Virus record (IMG/VR): IMGVR_UViG_3300017971_000272
Coordinates: 1-64,000 of that record
DNA length: 64,000 nucleotides
DNA from: a virus
Direction: 5' to 3' (one strand)
Part shown: one piece after another, positions 18,140 through 26,047 of the stretch
Numbering within the stretch: position 1 is the first letter of the stretch
Layout: every line of letters starts with the position of its first letter
Made by a program: the position numbers and the translations under genes
The notes under the pieces: model-generated
What the model saw: the letters and a program-made list of their open reading frames with translations, nothing else
Databases searched by the model: none
Told to the model about the DNA's origin: nothing

Positions 18140-19947
18140 TATTGCCTCACTGTTCTATAGGATTGCATAACACCTGCAAGTTCAGTAGCTGATACAGTGA
18201 ATTCCTCTATTACATCATTATCAGTTCCTACACTTGCAGGATTAGAATATATTCTAATCCTTGCTGAAGTCACTACTTCATTACTATATACTATTTGATC
18301 AATAGACATGTTTTCATATAAAGATACTACAGTTGGAACCATTGTAGTATTAACTATATTACTATCATAAAACACAGATAAATAATTAGGTTGATATCCA
18401 TCTTTATCTATAATCACAGAATAAGAAGGAACTTGATAGGGAAAAGTATAATCAAATGGAGAATTAACAGTTTTCCATCCCGTACCATCTCCAGGATTAA
18501 ATTGTATCTGAGGTAAATGATTTCCCCTTCTATCCATCACATTAAAAGTAACTTGATGAGCTGAAACAGTCACTGTTAAACTATCTTCGCTTGTAGCTCC
18601 TTCATTATCTTCAACCTGTAATCTCGTAGTGATAACACCAATATTACTATACAAATAAGTAAATGCCTGTACAGCCTCTAATAATGTAGCATATCCATTA
18701 ATAGGAATCTCAGTCCATATATCTACTTCGCCATCAACCTTATATCTTGCTACATCAACTGTACCATCAGGATCATTAAAAGAAGCATCTGAAAATGGAG
18801 ATATTGTGCCATGATCAAGTGTATTTTTATTACTGCCAGCATCCACTATAGGACTTAAATTAGATGTGTAAAGTATCTGTATTTCATCCAGTTGAATAGC
18901 TTGATTCCCATTACTAATAAAGAAAGTTTTAACCCATATATCTCCTACTGGAAAAAGATCTATGTTGATGTTTACTGTATTCTCATTGTTATAATTAGCT
19001 CCAGCAGAAACCCAAGCAGATCCATCAAAATACAACCAATCAGATCCATTGGAAGATAGTTGAAATCCTAAACTCCCTTCCAATACACCTGTTGTAACAG
19101 TGAAGCCATCCCATACATTAACTGTTCCTGATTCACCTGTAGTTTTATAAATGCTTGGCTCATCGTCACTGTAAAAGCTTTGTTCTGTTCCATTTCCAGC
19201 ATTATATAAGTGAGCTATTTCATTTGTTGTCAATACTCTATCATATATAACTAATTCATCTATTTCTCCTCCCCAATGATTAGTTACATTATTTCTTGAT
19301 CCAATAGAGCACGAATTAGAAACTAACATACTTTGTGTTAAATTATCATTATCAACAGTAACATCTCTCACAGTACCATCTACTGTAAAAACAATACCAC
19401 TTGCTAATGAACTCCCATCATAAGTAACAACAGCATGATGCCAATTACCATCTCTAAATGTTTCATTTGTTGTTACAGATACAACATTGCCGGATAACCC
19501 ACCTGCTAAATATAATCGCAATGCTGCACTTTTCATATCAAAGATCCATCCTTGAGCAGCTCCTATAGTATTAACTTTACTAATCAAAGTCATAGGTGTT
19601 TGTATTGTAGAGGATTTAAACCATATAGATATAGAAAAGGACTGATCTCTTTCAAAATTACAAATATTACCAAGATCAACTCTTTCATTTTGTGCTCTTA
19701 CAAAAGATAAACAATTGTTTAATTTACCAGTAATCCAATTGGAATCATCCATGTTTTGAGTTGTTCCATTCCTATTATTACCTGAATCATCTGGAACAGT
19801 ACTGCCAGAACTCTCATTAAAATGATAACGAGCATAGCAGTTTCTAAGATCCTCTATCAGGGAGGCAAATCCACCAGAAACTTCTATTTGATTATTGTCA
19901 AAATTATAGTTACCTGGAACATCAAAAGGTATCGAAAAAACCGCCAT
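18139..19947 (-). CDS. LamG/concanavalin-domain virion protein
   Basis: 602 aa. Residues about 40-255 form a LamG-like jelly roll: SFSISIWFKSS, WHHAVVTYDGS and EIDELVIYDRVLTTNEIAHLYNAG. Later parts are Ig/PKD-like beta domains (DEGSNK-type turns, LQVEDNEGATSEDSLTVTV). Such proteins bind carbohydrates or decorate the capsid or tail. Start taken at the ATG after AAGGAGTTTGAGC; a TTG two codons upstream is less likely. Placed between lysis and connector genes. Confidence 0.7.
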   Translation of the reverse strand: MAVFSIPFDVPGNYNFDNNQIEVSGGFASLIEDLRNCYARYHFNESSGSTVPDDSGNNRNGTTQNMDDSNWITGKLNNCLSFVRAQNERVDLGNICNFERDQSFSISIWFKSSTIQTPMTLISKVNTIGAAQGWIFDMKSAALRLYLAGGLSGNVVSVTTNETFRDGNWHHAVVTYDGSSLASGIVFTVDGTVRDVTVDNDNLTQSMLVSNSCSIGSRNNVTNHWGGEIDELVIYDRVLTTNEIAHLYNAGNGTEQSFYSDDEPSIYKTTGESGTVNVWDGFTVTTGVLEGSLGFQLSSNGSDWLYFDGSAWVSAGANYNNENTVNINIDLFPVGDIWVKTFFISNGNQAIQLDEIQILYTSNLSPIVDAGSNKNTLDHGTISPFSDASFNDPDGTVDVARYKVDGEVDIWTEIPINGYATLLEAVQAFTYLYSNIGVITTRLQVEDNEGATSEDSLTVTVSAHQVTFNVMDRRGNHLPQIQFNPGDGTGWKTVNSPFDYTFPYQVPSYSVIIDKDGYQPNYLSVFYDSNIVNTTMVPTVVSLYENMSIDQIVYSNEVVTSARIRIYSNPASVGTDNDVIEEFTVSATELAGVMQSYRTVRQ

Positions 19948-19958
19948 GCTCAAACTCC

Positions 19959-20417
19959 TTATTTGTTACCTGTTATCCATGATAAATATTTGCTCTTTTT
20001 ACCAGATTTTTCAGCGCTCCGACCAACAGCGTATACACTACATACGCTTGTCCATGCCCACCAAAATTCTTCAGGCAAAACAAGCTGTGGTGTTTTTTCA
20101 GATGTATAAAATGTTAAGATTGGAAAAAGAACGTGTACTAAGAAAATGAAAAATAAACCAGCATACACAATGCTTGGTCTTGCTCGTTTAGTGTAATCAT
20201 CTCCTTGTTGTAATTCAGCAACAATGATTTCTTTTTGTGCTGTTACTATTGTTGCTTCTCTTTGAGACAGCATTTTTTCAAGTTCAGCAGTAACTCTTAA
20301 CTTTTCCTCTGGACTTGCTGCTTTAGGCCAAAATCTATCCATAATGGAATCAGCAAAGTCCTTTACACTTGAAATAGTCTGCCCAATGCCTGAAAAATCT
20401 TTAATATCAAGAGCCAT
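19959..20417 (-). CDS. Holin, GTA-type 3TM family
   Basis: 152 aa. The first 80 residues are amphipathic helices, then KRARPSIVYAGLFFIFLVHVLF, a second hydrophobic stretch (PEEFWWAWTSVCSVYAVGR) and a basic tail. The ARPSIVYAG motif is typical of the GTA_holin_3TM family. It lies two small genes from the endolysin, and would open the inner membrane at lysis. Confidence 0.78.
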   Translation of the reverse strand: MALDIKDFSGIGQTISSVKDFADSIMDRFWPKAASPEEKLRVTAELEKMLSQREATIVTAQKEIIVAELQQGDDYTKRARPSIVYAGLFFIFLVHVLFPILTFYTSEKTPQLVLPEEFWWAWTSVCSVYAVGRSAEKSGKKSKYLSWITGNK

Positions 20418-20422
20418 AGTTG

Positions 20423-20692
20423 TTAATCCTTTTTTTCTATATCTTCTTTCTTTTCATCGATTTCTTCTTCTTTCTTTTCATCGTCTTTTTTTTCTTCTTT
20501 TTTTTCATTGGCATCATAAATTACCTTATCCGTTAATCCAAATTCATTCATAGATTCTTTAGCGGCATTATAGGCAATATCAAGTGTTTCACCTGCTGTT
20601 AGTTCCTTATCTTCCATAGCCACTTGAATTTCACTCATTACAGGCATTAATACTTGCATTACTTTTCCAACTACTTCAAACGTGTTCATCAT
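20423..20692 (-). CDS. Lysis-cassette protein with charged tail, 89 aa
   Basis: Residues 1-55 are helical, and 60-89 are almost only Lys, Glu and Asp. It lies between holin and endolysin genes, with overlap at its start. Possibly a holin regulator; no family is recognised. Confidence 0.55.
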   Translation of the reverse strand: MMNTFEVVGKVMQVLMPVMSEIQVAMEDKELTAGETLDIAYNAAKESMNEFGLTDKVIYDANEKKEEKKDDEKKEEEIDEKKEDIEKKD

Positions 20693-20867
20693 TGTCTCCC
20701 TTCTTTTTAAATTTGTTTTCTAATAGTTCACCAATTAACTTCTTTAACTGTGCAAAAGCATCATTACCTTCCTCTTCCTCAATAACATACTTAGCATCAG
20801 CCATTTCCATTACTATATATCCATTTTCTGCTTTAGATATGGACATTGTTAAATTTATATTTTCCAT
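20676..20867 (-). CDS. Hypothetical protein, 63 aa, lysis cassette
   Basis: Small acidic then basic protein between the endolysin and the charged-tail gene, overlapping the latter by 17 bases. No membrane segment, no family recognised. Confidence 0.55.
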   Translation of the reverse strand: MENINLTMSISKAENGYIVMEMADAKYVIEEEEGNDAFAQLKKLIGELLENKFKKKGDNDEHV

Positions 20868-20876
20868 GTTACTATC

Positions 20877-21287
20877 CTATCCATTTCTTAACATGTCTGC
20901 TATTCTTTCATAGCGTCTTGGCAAATCCCTTGCTGCTTTGGAATCAAGACATTCATTTGCAGCACTGATCCAGTCATTATTATGGATAGCAGCAATTAAT
21001 TTTTTAAATCCTCTAAATCTAACAGGACCTAAATTAAATCTCATGTTAATTAATGCATGTTTACATTTTTTTGGAAAAATATCATATTCTACAAAAATAA
21101 CTTTTAAATCCTTCTCACATTCCACGATATCATTTTGTAGAAGCATCATAGCTTCTTTTTTGCTGATCCCTTTTCCATCACTATCAATATTGCGCCCAAT
21201 CCCTATAGTTAGTTTACCTGCTGGACATTTATACGCTTTTAATCTTAATCCCTCATCCTTAATCAATTCTTGTATAATTTCTTCCAT
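20877..21287 (-). CDS. Endolysin, phage lysozyme (GH24)
   Basis: 136 aa. The catalytic pattern E-8-C-5-T is intact: E12 in KDEGLRLKAY, C21 and T27 in CPAGKLTIGIG. The family has D or C at the middle position. C-terminal parts FNLGPVRFRGF and AARDLPRRYERIADML are typical. It cleaves the glycan backbone of peptidoglycan. No signal or anchor is seen, so export needs the holin. Confidence 0.93.
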   Translation of the reverse strand: MEEIIQELIKDEGLRLKAYKCPAGKLTIGIGRNIDSDGKGISKKEAMMLLQNDIVECEKDLKVIFVEYDIFPKKCKHALINMRFNLGPVRFRGFKKLIAAIHNNDWISAANECLDSKAARDLPRRYERIADMLRNG

Positions 21288-21304
21288 CAGATAAACCTCC
21301 TTTA

Positions 21305-21670
21305 TTATCTTAATTGACCTTGTTGTTTAGCAAGATCATTAATATAATTAGTTACTATTTTAGATTGAACAATAACTCTTACTCCACAACTTGGGCAATA
21401 ATGCATGTTGTGCATTATTGGTTGCTGACAATTCAAACATATAAAACAATGACCGGAAAAAGATATTGCATGTGGTGATATAATATGCTGATCAGTTAAT
21501 AACATAGAATTTTGATAACCTCCTACATTATTGTTATTCTGTTCAGGAACTATATCATGGATTGGACAAAGTGTATTTCTATACTCATCATTGCAATTAC
21601 ACAAATCATCCTCATGTGTATCAGAGTTATCCACTTTAGATTGATGTCGTTTTGGAGTTACTTTATCCAT
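21305..21670 (-). CDS. Zinc-ribbon protein, 121 aa
   Basis: C-terminal CLNCQQP and YCPSCGVRV form a zinc ribbon, preceded by another Cys cluster (LCNCNDEYRNTLC). The long Asn-rich N-terminus is probably disordered. Located between the readthrough protein and the endolysin; role unknown. Confidence 0.6.
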   Translation of the reverse strand: MDKVTPKRHQSKVDNSDTHEDDLCNCNDEYRNTLCPIHDIVPEQNNNNVGGYQNSMLLTDQHIISPHAISFSGHCFICLNCQQPIMHNMHYCPSCGVRVIVQSKIVTNYINDLAKQQGQLR

Positions 21671-21690
21671 ATTAATTCCTTTATCTGTTC

Positions 21691-21719
21691 AGAGAGATCC
21701 TGATTATCAGGATCTCTCT
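21691..21719. terminator. 13-bp perfect hairpin, 3-nt loop
   Basis: AGAGAGATCCTGA, TTA, TCAGGATCTCTCT. It lies 20 bases upstream of the zinc-ribbon start. No T tract on the minus strand, so termination, processing or mRNA protection are all possible. Confidence 0.55.
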
Positions 21720-21792
21720 TATTTGCTTCATTAATAAAAATTCTTATTCAGATTCCACTTACTATGGGGAAAAGTTAATTGTTTTAATATTA

Positions 21793-21835
21793 GCAGAGTC
21801 AGTAAAGATAAATAAGTTAATTTCACTGACTCTGC
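21793..21835. repeat. 11-bp inverted repeat after the readthrough gene
   Basis: GCAGAGTCAGT and its perfect complement with a 21-nt AT-rich loop, just past the stop of the readthrough extension. With the hairpin at 21691-21719 it forms a two-hairpin intergenic block. Confidence 0.55.
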
Positions 21836-21839
21836 ATAT

Positions 21840-22382
21840 TTACTCACTATTAACAGTTTCCTCAGAATCAGTTTCATCAGTTGTTGTATCTGCGACAACC
21901 GGAGGAGGTTCACATGGACCCTCAGTATCTCCATGAGCTAAGTGAATAGCAGCCTCTTCAGGGGATACAGTTATGGTTTCAGGTGTTCCAGAAGCATTAC
22001 AACATACATCTACAGTTTCCGGTTCACATGCTCCTAATGTATCACCATGAGAAACGTGAATATCTGCTACAGCAGGATCACATTGAATGGTTTCACCATT
22101 ACAGCATACTTCTACTTGTTCACAAGGACCCAAGGTATCACCATGATTATAATGTCCCGGTAAAGCGGAGCATGGAACTTCGAGAGTTTGTCCATTATGG
22201 CAAATCTCAATTTTTTCATCTCCGCCATTTCCTCCACCAGTATCATTATCTCCACAATTGTTAGTACAGTTAACAGTTACATTTACACCATCATCAGTAG
22301 AGCCTCCGTGACATCCGTGACGTCTACCGTTTCCGTTCCCATTATCGCCGTGATTATGGGAGTTTTGGGAACGTCCGCCGTT
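21840..22382 (-). CDS. Readthrough extension with three CHNG/HGDT repeats
   Basis: The frame directly after the TGA of the 276-aa gene stays open for 180 codons. It begins with Gly/Asn/His-rich sequence (NGGRSQNSHNHGDNGN) and continues into three tandem units of about 32 residues: EICHNGQTLEVPCSALPG and so on, each ending HGDTxGxCE. Between the TGA and codon 84 there is no ATG, GTG, CTG or TTG in frame. A TTG at 22133 lies after the first repeat unit and would cut it off. Best explained as a C-terminal extension made by stop-codon readthrough. An ATT start cannot be excluded. Confidence 0.7.
   Translation of the reverse strand, partial: NGGRSQNSHNHGDNGNGNGRRHGCHGGSTDDGVNVTVNCTNNCGDNDTGGGNGGDEKIEICHNGQTLEVPCSALPGHYNHGDTLGPCEQVEVCCNGETIQCDPAVADIHVSHGDTLGACEPETVDVCCNASGTPETITVSPEEAAIHLAHGDTEGPCEPPPVVADTTTDETDSEETVNSE
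22334..22373 (-). promoter_or_regulatory. Hairpin downstream of the leaky TGA
   Basis: Twenty-one bases after the TGA (22385-22383), TCCCATAATC and GATAATGGGA can pair (six bp, one mismatch, three bp, 5-nt loop). An alternative 8-bp pair is CGTTCCCA with TGGGAACG. No T tract follows. It could stimulate readthrough; a SECIS role has no sequence support beyond position. Confidence 0.45.
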
Positions 22383-23213
22383 TCAAGGATGATGGGGATG
22401 ACAAGGACGACAACAGCCCGTAGTACATCCACAAGCTACCTGAGTTTTAAGAGCCGTCAACTCTGCATTAGCAGCATTCAATTGACGTTCAATGTTTCTA
22501 CTCTCAACAGCCTTGATTTCAGCAAGGATCTGTGATTTATCTTCACAAGCTTGACGTTCAACAGCAGCAAACTTCAAATTGTTTCCTGCTTCAAGAGCCA
22601 AGATTTGTTTTTGAGTTTCACAACAACATTCTTGATTTCTAAGCTGTGCCTCAAGATTAAGAACTTTATTGTCACAGCAGCAATCAGCAAGTTGTTGACG
22701 AATATCAGCATTATCACGCAAAGCATTAATTTGCTGTGCATCCAGTTTATCAGCAGTTCTCAATTCTGCACGAAATTGACCATCACGAAGATCAGTGAAT
22801 TGGCGATCTCTGGTAGCATTTTCAAAAGCTTGGAGAGTGCCAATATTTCCAGCTTGGATCATATCACGAGTACAGTCTGCTTGATTTTCAATCTGTTGTG
22901 CATTACGATTCAAGCGAACAGCATTAGCAGAAGGAGAAGCCCAAGGACCAAATCCTCCACCTCCCCAACCACCTCCCCAAGCACCTCCACCACCTCCATA
23001 ACCATAACCACCACGTCCATAACCTCCAGCAAGAAGCCCACCAACAGCAATTTCAGTTGCATTTAAACTTGAAGTATTATCCATTTGATTACCTCCCGAT
23101 TGATTATTATAATTCGAATTATTAGGATTATTAGGATTAGTATAAGCTTTTGGACTAATGGGAGGATTATTCATCCCATGTCCATGATTCATCTTATCAT
23201 TTGTAGTAGCCAT
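22383..23213 (-). CDS. Gly-rich, Cys-rich coiled-coil virion protein
   Basis: 276 aa. The N-terminus is Asn/Gly-rich with the motif NATEIAVGGLL, then a Gly/Tyr/Trp-rich stretch (about residues 63-92), a coiled coil of Asp/Arg/Gln (about 98-250) with DCCCDNK and ECCCETQ, and a C-terminus of CGCTTGCC and HPHHP. It ends in TGA, yet the same frame continues (21840-22382). The Gly loop and Cys-rich coil suggest a crosslinked or metal-binding surface protein. No family I can name. Confidence 0.7.
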   Translation of the reverse strand: MATTNDKMNHGHGMNNPPISPKAYTNPNNPNNSNYNNQSGGNQMDNTSSLNATEIAVGGLLAGGYGRGGYGYGGGGGAWGGGWGGGGFGPWASPSANAVRLNRNAQQIENQADCTRDMIQAGNIGTLQAFENATRDRQFTDLRDGQFRAELRTADKLDAQQINALRDNADIRQQLADCCCDNKVLNLEAQLRNQECCCETQKQILALEAGNNLKFAAVERQACEDKSQILAEIKAVESRNIERQLNAANAELTALKTQVACGCTTGCCRPCHPHHP

Positions 23214-23279
23214 TTTCAGTTCAACTCCAATAATCGGTTTATGGTAAAGTACTTTAATCAGTATACCGACATTTGTTTT

Positions 23280-23291
23280 TTATTTGTCCAT
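23280..23291 (-). promoter_or_regulatory. Perfect Shine-Dalgarno before a 3-codon ORF
   Basis: AAAGGAGGTGATACCA precedes ATG GAC AAA TAA in the leader of the Gly/Cys-rich gene. The ribosome site is an almost exact anti-16S match, stronger than that of the gene downstream. Leader peptide or ribosome-loading site. Confidence 0.4.
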
Positions 23292-23318
23292 TGGTATCAC
23301 CTCCTTTCCTATACAATT

Positions 23319-23870
23319 TTATATCATGTTTTTAATGCTGGATATATAAGGAGTGGCTTGTGTAGCCAAATATGATTCTCCCAATTCTTCAATTAAACTA
23401 TCAACTTTATCAAAATACTCAAAATGACGTTGTTCATCCTTTAACAACTTTTCAAATATTTCAGCAGAAATAGAATCCATATTCTCTCTGCATGTTACTA
23501 AATATTCATTATAACTTTCTATGGCTTTCTTTTCTACTTCAGCATCAAACTCAAATATACAGCATGGTTTTTCATGTTTTTCTATTCTATCAAAATCATA
23601 AAAATCTGTTGGTTCACATAGTAGATTTTTAATTCTGTTAGCTATCATATCAGCGTGATGCATTTCCTCTATAGCTATTTCCTTAACTTGTTCAGCAAGT
23701 TTACTATATCCAATAAATTCTAATTGAGTATGATGTTTTAAATATTGATTAATGGAATATAATTCTTTACTACGTGCTAAATTTAAAACATGCACTACAG
23801 GATCTATCAAGCAGCTTTCCTCCCTGCCTTCTTCCTGATCTTCTATTTTTTCATTTTCCATATCATTCAT
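23319..23870 (-). CDS. Bacterioferritin-like di-iron protein
   Basis: 183 aa. Four-helix ferritin-like fold with RSKELYSINQYLKHH (helix A Glu), AIEEMHHADMIANRI (EExxH plus the Met position that binds haem in bacterioferritin), a third helix with EKKAIESYNE, and LLKDEQRHFEYFDKV. All di-iron ligands appear present. Usual bacterioferritin is about 155 aa; here about 20 extra acidic residues precede. It may oxidise or store iron, or protect DNA or virion. AAGGAG ribosome site. Neighbours are structural or membrane genes. Confidence 0.85.
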   Translation of the reverse strand: MNDMENEKIEDQEEGREESCLIDPVVHVLNLARSKELYSINQYLKHHTQLEFIGYSKLAEQVKEIAIEEMHHADMIANRIKNLLCEPTDFYDFDRIEKHEKPCCIFEFDAEVEKKAIESYNEYLVTCRENMDSISAEIFEKLLKDEQRHFEYFDKVDSLIEELGESYLATQATPYISSIKNMI

Positions 23871-23894
23871 TTGAAAGGCTCCTTTTCTTGTAAC

Positions 23895-24251
23895 TCATCT
23901 CAACAAAGCACCCACAGCTACTTCAGTTGCTCCTATAGAAGCGCTCTCATCATATCCTGAATTATCATGAGTTCTATAATGATGATGGGTGTCATTATCT
24001 TCAAAAGCCTTTTCAAGTACAAAATTAAATGGATGATCCGCCATTTCCATAGCTGAATTCCAATTTAATATTTGCACCGCTCTTTCCATAATCTTTCTTT
24101 GTCCATCAAGAATATTCCATACATCTCTGTATGTAATATTTTCATGGGTACTTAAATGTTTAACATATTCTCTTGCCATATACTCCACATCATGATATCC
24201 AAGTTTTCTTGGATTCATTATCCATTCTTGTAAAACAGTATCACAGCTCAT
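23895..24251 (-). CDS. Protein ending in ATEVAVG motif, 118 aa
   Basis: Helical with a His/Asp-rich region near residue 90. The C-terminus (SIGATEVAVGALLR) repeats the motif NATEIAVGGLL of the Gly/Cys-rich protein at 22383-23213. The shared motif suggests a common binding partner or assembly signal. Family unknown. Confidence 0.6.
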   Translation of the reverse strand: MSCDTVLQEWIMNPRKLGYHDVEYMAREYVKHLSTHENITYRDVWNILDGQRKIMERAVQILNWNSAMEMADHPFNFVLEKAFEDNDTHHHYRTHDNSGYDESASIGATEVAVGALLR

Positions 24252-24274
24252 AACATTCTCCTTTCCATTTCAGG

Positions 24275-24841
24275 TTACTGATGATCATCTGTAAATCGCT
24301 CTCCGTGTCTAACAAGTATATTATCATCTTTATCTGCTGCTTTAACCAGAACAGTTATCTCAGTATACAAATCTATCAACTTTTCAGGTCCATCTTTTGG
24401 AAAAACTAAATGCATGAATATATTATTTTCTGCCAATACTTTTAATACGATATTTTTAACAGCTACACAAAAATAAGTATTAACATTTTTTATTCTCATA
24501 AAATTAAAAGTGATTCTTGGGTTTTCTGATTTTCTTTGTTTATCTATTATGTCAAGCATATGTTTAGTTAATTCTTCAGTATCTTGACATAAACATATAT
24601 CATCAAAATTACATGATACTGAGATTTCCCAAGGTGCTTTCCCATTCAATACCTTATCTAAATCACTTGTTGGTAATTTCTCTTTCTGTGTCTTTTTTAT
24701 TATATCAGGAATTTTTTTAAAAAAATAATTAACAATAAAAAACACAAAAATAACAATTATACTCTGTACAATACCTAAAAATGATCCCCCATCTTTACCA
24801 GAGAAAATCTTAAATATCGATAAAAATTGGGTGAATTCCAT
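24275..24841 (-). CDS. Single-TM membrane protein, 188 aa
   Basis: Residues 23-42 form one membrane segment (FLGIVQSIIVIFVFFIVNYF); the rest is a cytoplasmic alpha/beta domain with four Cys. It follows the two-TM receptor-like gene closely and may act with it. No family recognised. Confidence 0.6.
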   Translation of the reverse strand: MEFTQFLSIFKIFSGKDGGSFLGIVQSIIVIFVFFIVNYFFKKIPDIIKKTQKEKLPTSDLDKVLNGKAPWEISVSCNFDDICLCQDTEELTKHMLDIIDKQRKSENPRITFNFMRIKNVNTYFCVAVKNIVLKVLAENNIFMHLVFPKDGPEKLIDLYTEITVLVKAADKDDNILVRHGERFTDDHQ

Positions 24842-24849
24842 ATTAAATC

Positions 24850-25776
24850 CTAACCGTCGTTACTGCTACGTTTTTTAATTCTATATTTCAACTTTCTGCT
24901 GTAATAACCAATTGATCGCTTCATGTAGTGTCTGTACTTAATAAATATAGAAAATAATCCAGAAAATAATATTGTTATTAATACTAAAGAAAATAATTTT
25001 AATGTCATTTGGATGATTGAATTTGCATACTGTTTCTGATTGTCCTTTATATTTTCTGCTCTATAAAATAAACATAAATATCCCCATTGTTTGTTATTAA
25101 TTTTAATAGGCGAATAAGCTACATAATAAGGTTCTGAAGACATGCTATCTGTGTACTGAAAATATCTGTTTCTATTATGTGTTATCTCACCAATAAGTCT
25201 AAATTGAAAAGTTAATCTACGAGTTACTTTTATTTGCTGATCCCCTTCTATCGTATAAGATAAAGGACTATCCTGTTTAGTGATAAGCCAAGGAAGATGG
25301 CCATCTTCCCTTAAAATATAAAGACCATGAATATGTTTTTGTTTAATAGATATATCCATAAATCGTTTAACAAGTCTATCCAAAATTACATTATCTACAT
25401 AACTAATGGAATGTCTGTTTAGATCATAATTACGTAATAAGGATAAATCATTATATGGATATTGCTGAAACAAAGTATAATAATCAGTGCTATCTGCTTT
25501 TCTATATCTACTATCAAACATATTTACAAAAGTATATCTGCTGGAAAAAGCCCATTGGGTAAGATAGGAACTTTGAGTATCTGCTTGTGCTTTTTTTGAC
25601 TGGTGATACATTTGTAACATATTATTCTCATGTATAGTAAAAGCCGGAATACTCATTATAAATAAAAGAATAAGTAAATATAAAAATATTCTGTTATGTT
25701 CATAAAATTCTAATGCTACATAAGATAGTTTTTTTAAGAAACTATCTTTATATTTTTTATTATCTGCTATATCCAT
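24850..25776 (-). CDS. Receptor-like membrane protein with Cache/PAS-like ectodomain
   Basis: 308 aa. TM1 (about 31-49) and TM2 (about 259-283) flank a periplasmic domain of about 200 residues. Near its end, SEPYYVAYSPIKINNKQWG and YLCLFY match the late beta-strand pattern of Cache/PAS sensor domains. The cytoplasmic tail is only about 25 basic residues, so there is no kinase or methyl-accepting domain. A signalling partner would be separate, possibly the next gene. Cache assignment is pattern-based. Confidence 0.6.
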   Translation of the reverse strand: MDIADNKKYKDSFLKKLSYVALEFYEHNRIFLYLLILLFIMSIPAFTIHENNMLQMYHQSKKAQADTQSSYLTQWAFSSRYTFVNMFDSRYRKADSTDYYTLFQQYPYNDLSLLRNYDLNRHSISYVDNVILDRLVKRFMDISIKQKHIHGLYILREDGHLPWLITKQDSPLSYTIEGDQQIKVTRRLTFQFRLIGEITHNRNRYFQYTDSMSSEPYYVAYSPIKINNKQWGYLCLFYRAENIKDNQKQYANSIIQMTLKLFSLVLITILFSGLFSIFIKYRHYMKRSIGYYSRKLKYRIKKRSSNDG

Positions 25777-25777
25777 T

Positions 25778-26047
25778 TTAATAATATTCTTTAACTTCCC
25801 AACTTACATAATGGGTGAAAGATTTATCGCTGTTTTCAAATATCACTGTCAATGTTTGTGGATCAGTTAAACTTAAAAAACATCTTCCTCTATCTGATTT
25901 ACTTTGAGGAGGATCGCATATTGTGCCAAGTAATCTAACACTTGCTTTATTGCCAACATTATTTATAGTGACAGTGATTGTTTTCTTATTTGTCGCTATA
26001 ACAGTGCCTCTTTGAACACTTTTAATTCCACTATTCCTATAGGTCAT
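25778..26047 (-). CDS. Small beta-rich virion protein
   Basis: 89 aa, starting YRNSGIKSVQRGTVIA and ending SWEVKEYY, a pattern seen in small phage fibre or decoration domains. Overlaps the next gene's end by about ten bases. Confidence 0.6.
   Translation of the reverse strand: MTYRNSGIKSVQRGTVIATNKKTITVTINNVGNKASVRLLGTICDPPQSKSDRGRCFLSLTDPQTLTVIFENSDKSFTHYVSWEVKEYY

Noticed and set aside
21731-21934. 67-aa minus-strand ORF
   Set aside because: Overlaps the readthrough extension in another frame and passes through the 11-bp inverted repeat; no motif or ribosome site.
22131-22133. TTG as start of a separate 97-aa protein
   Set aside because: It lies inside the end of the first HGDT unit; the repeat motif and open frame continue upstream, and no proper ribosome site precedes it.
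22334-22385. Selenocysteine insertion element at the TGA
   Set aside because: A hairpin is present, but it has no recognisable bacterial SECIS loop and the surrounding protein is not a known selenoprotein; simple readthrough needs fewer assumptions.
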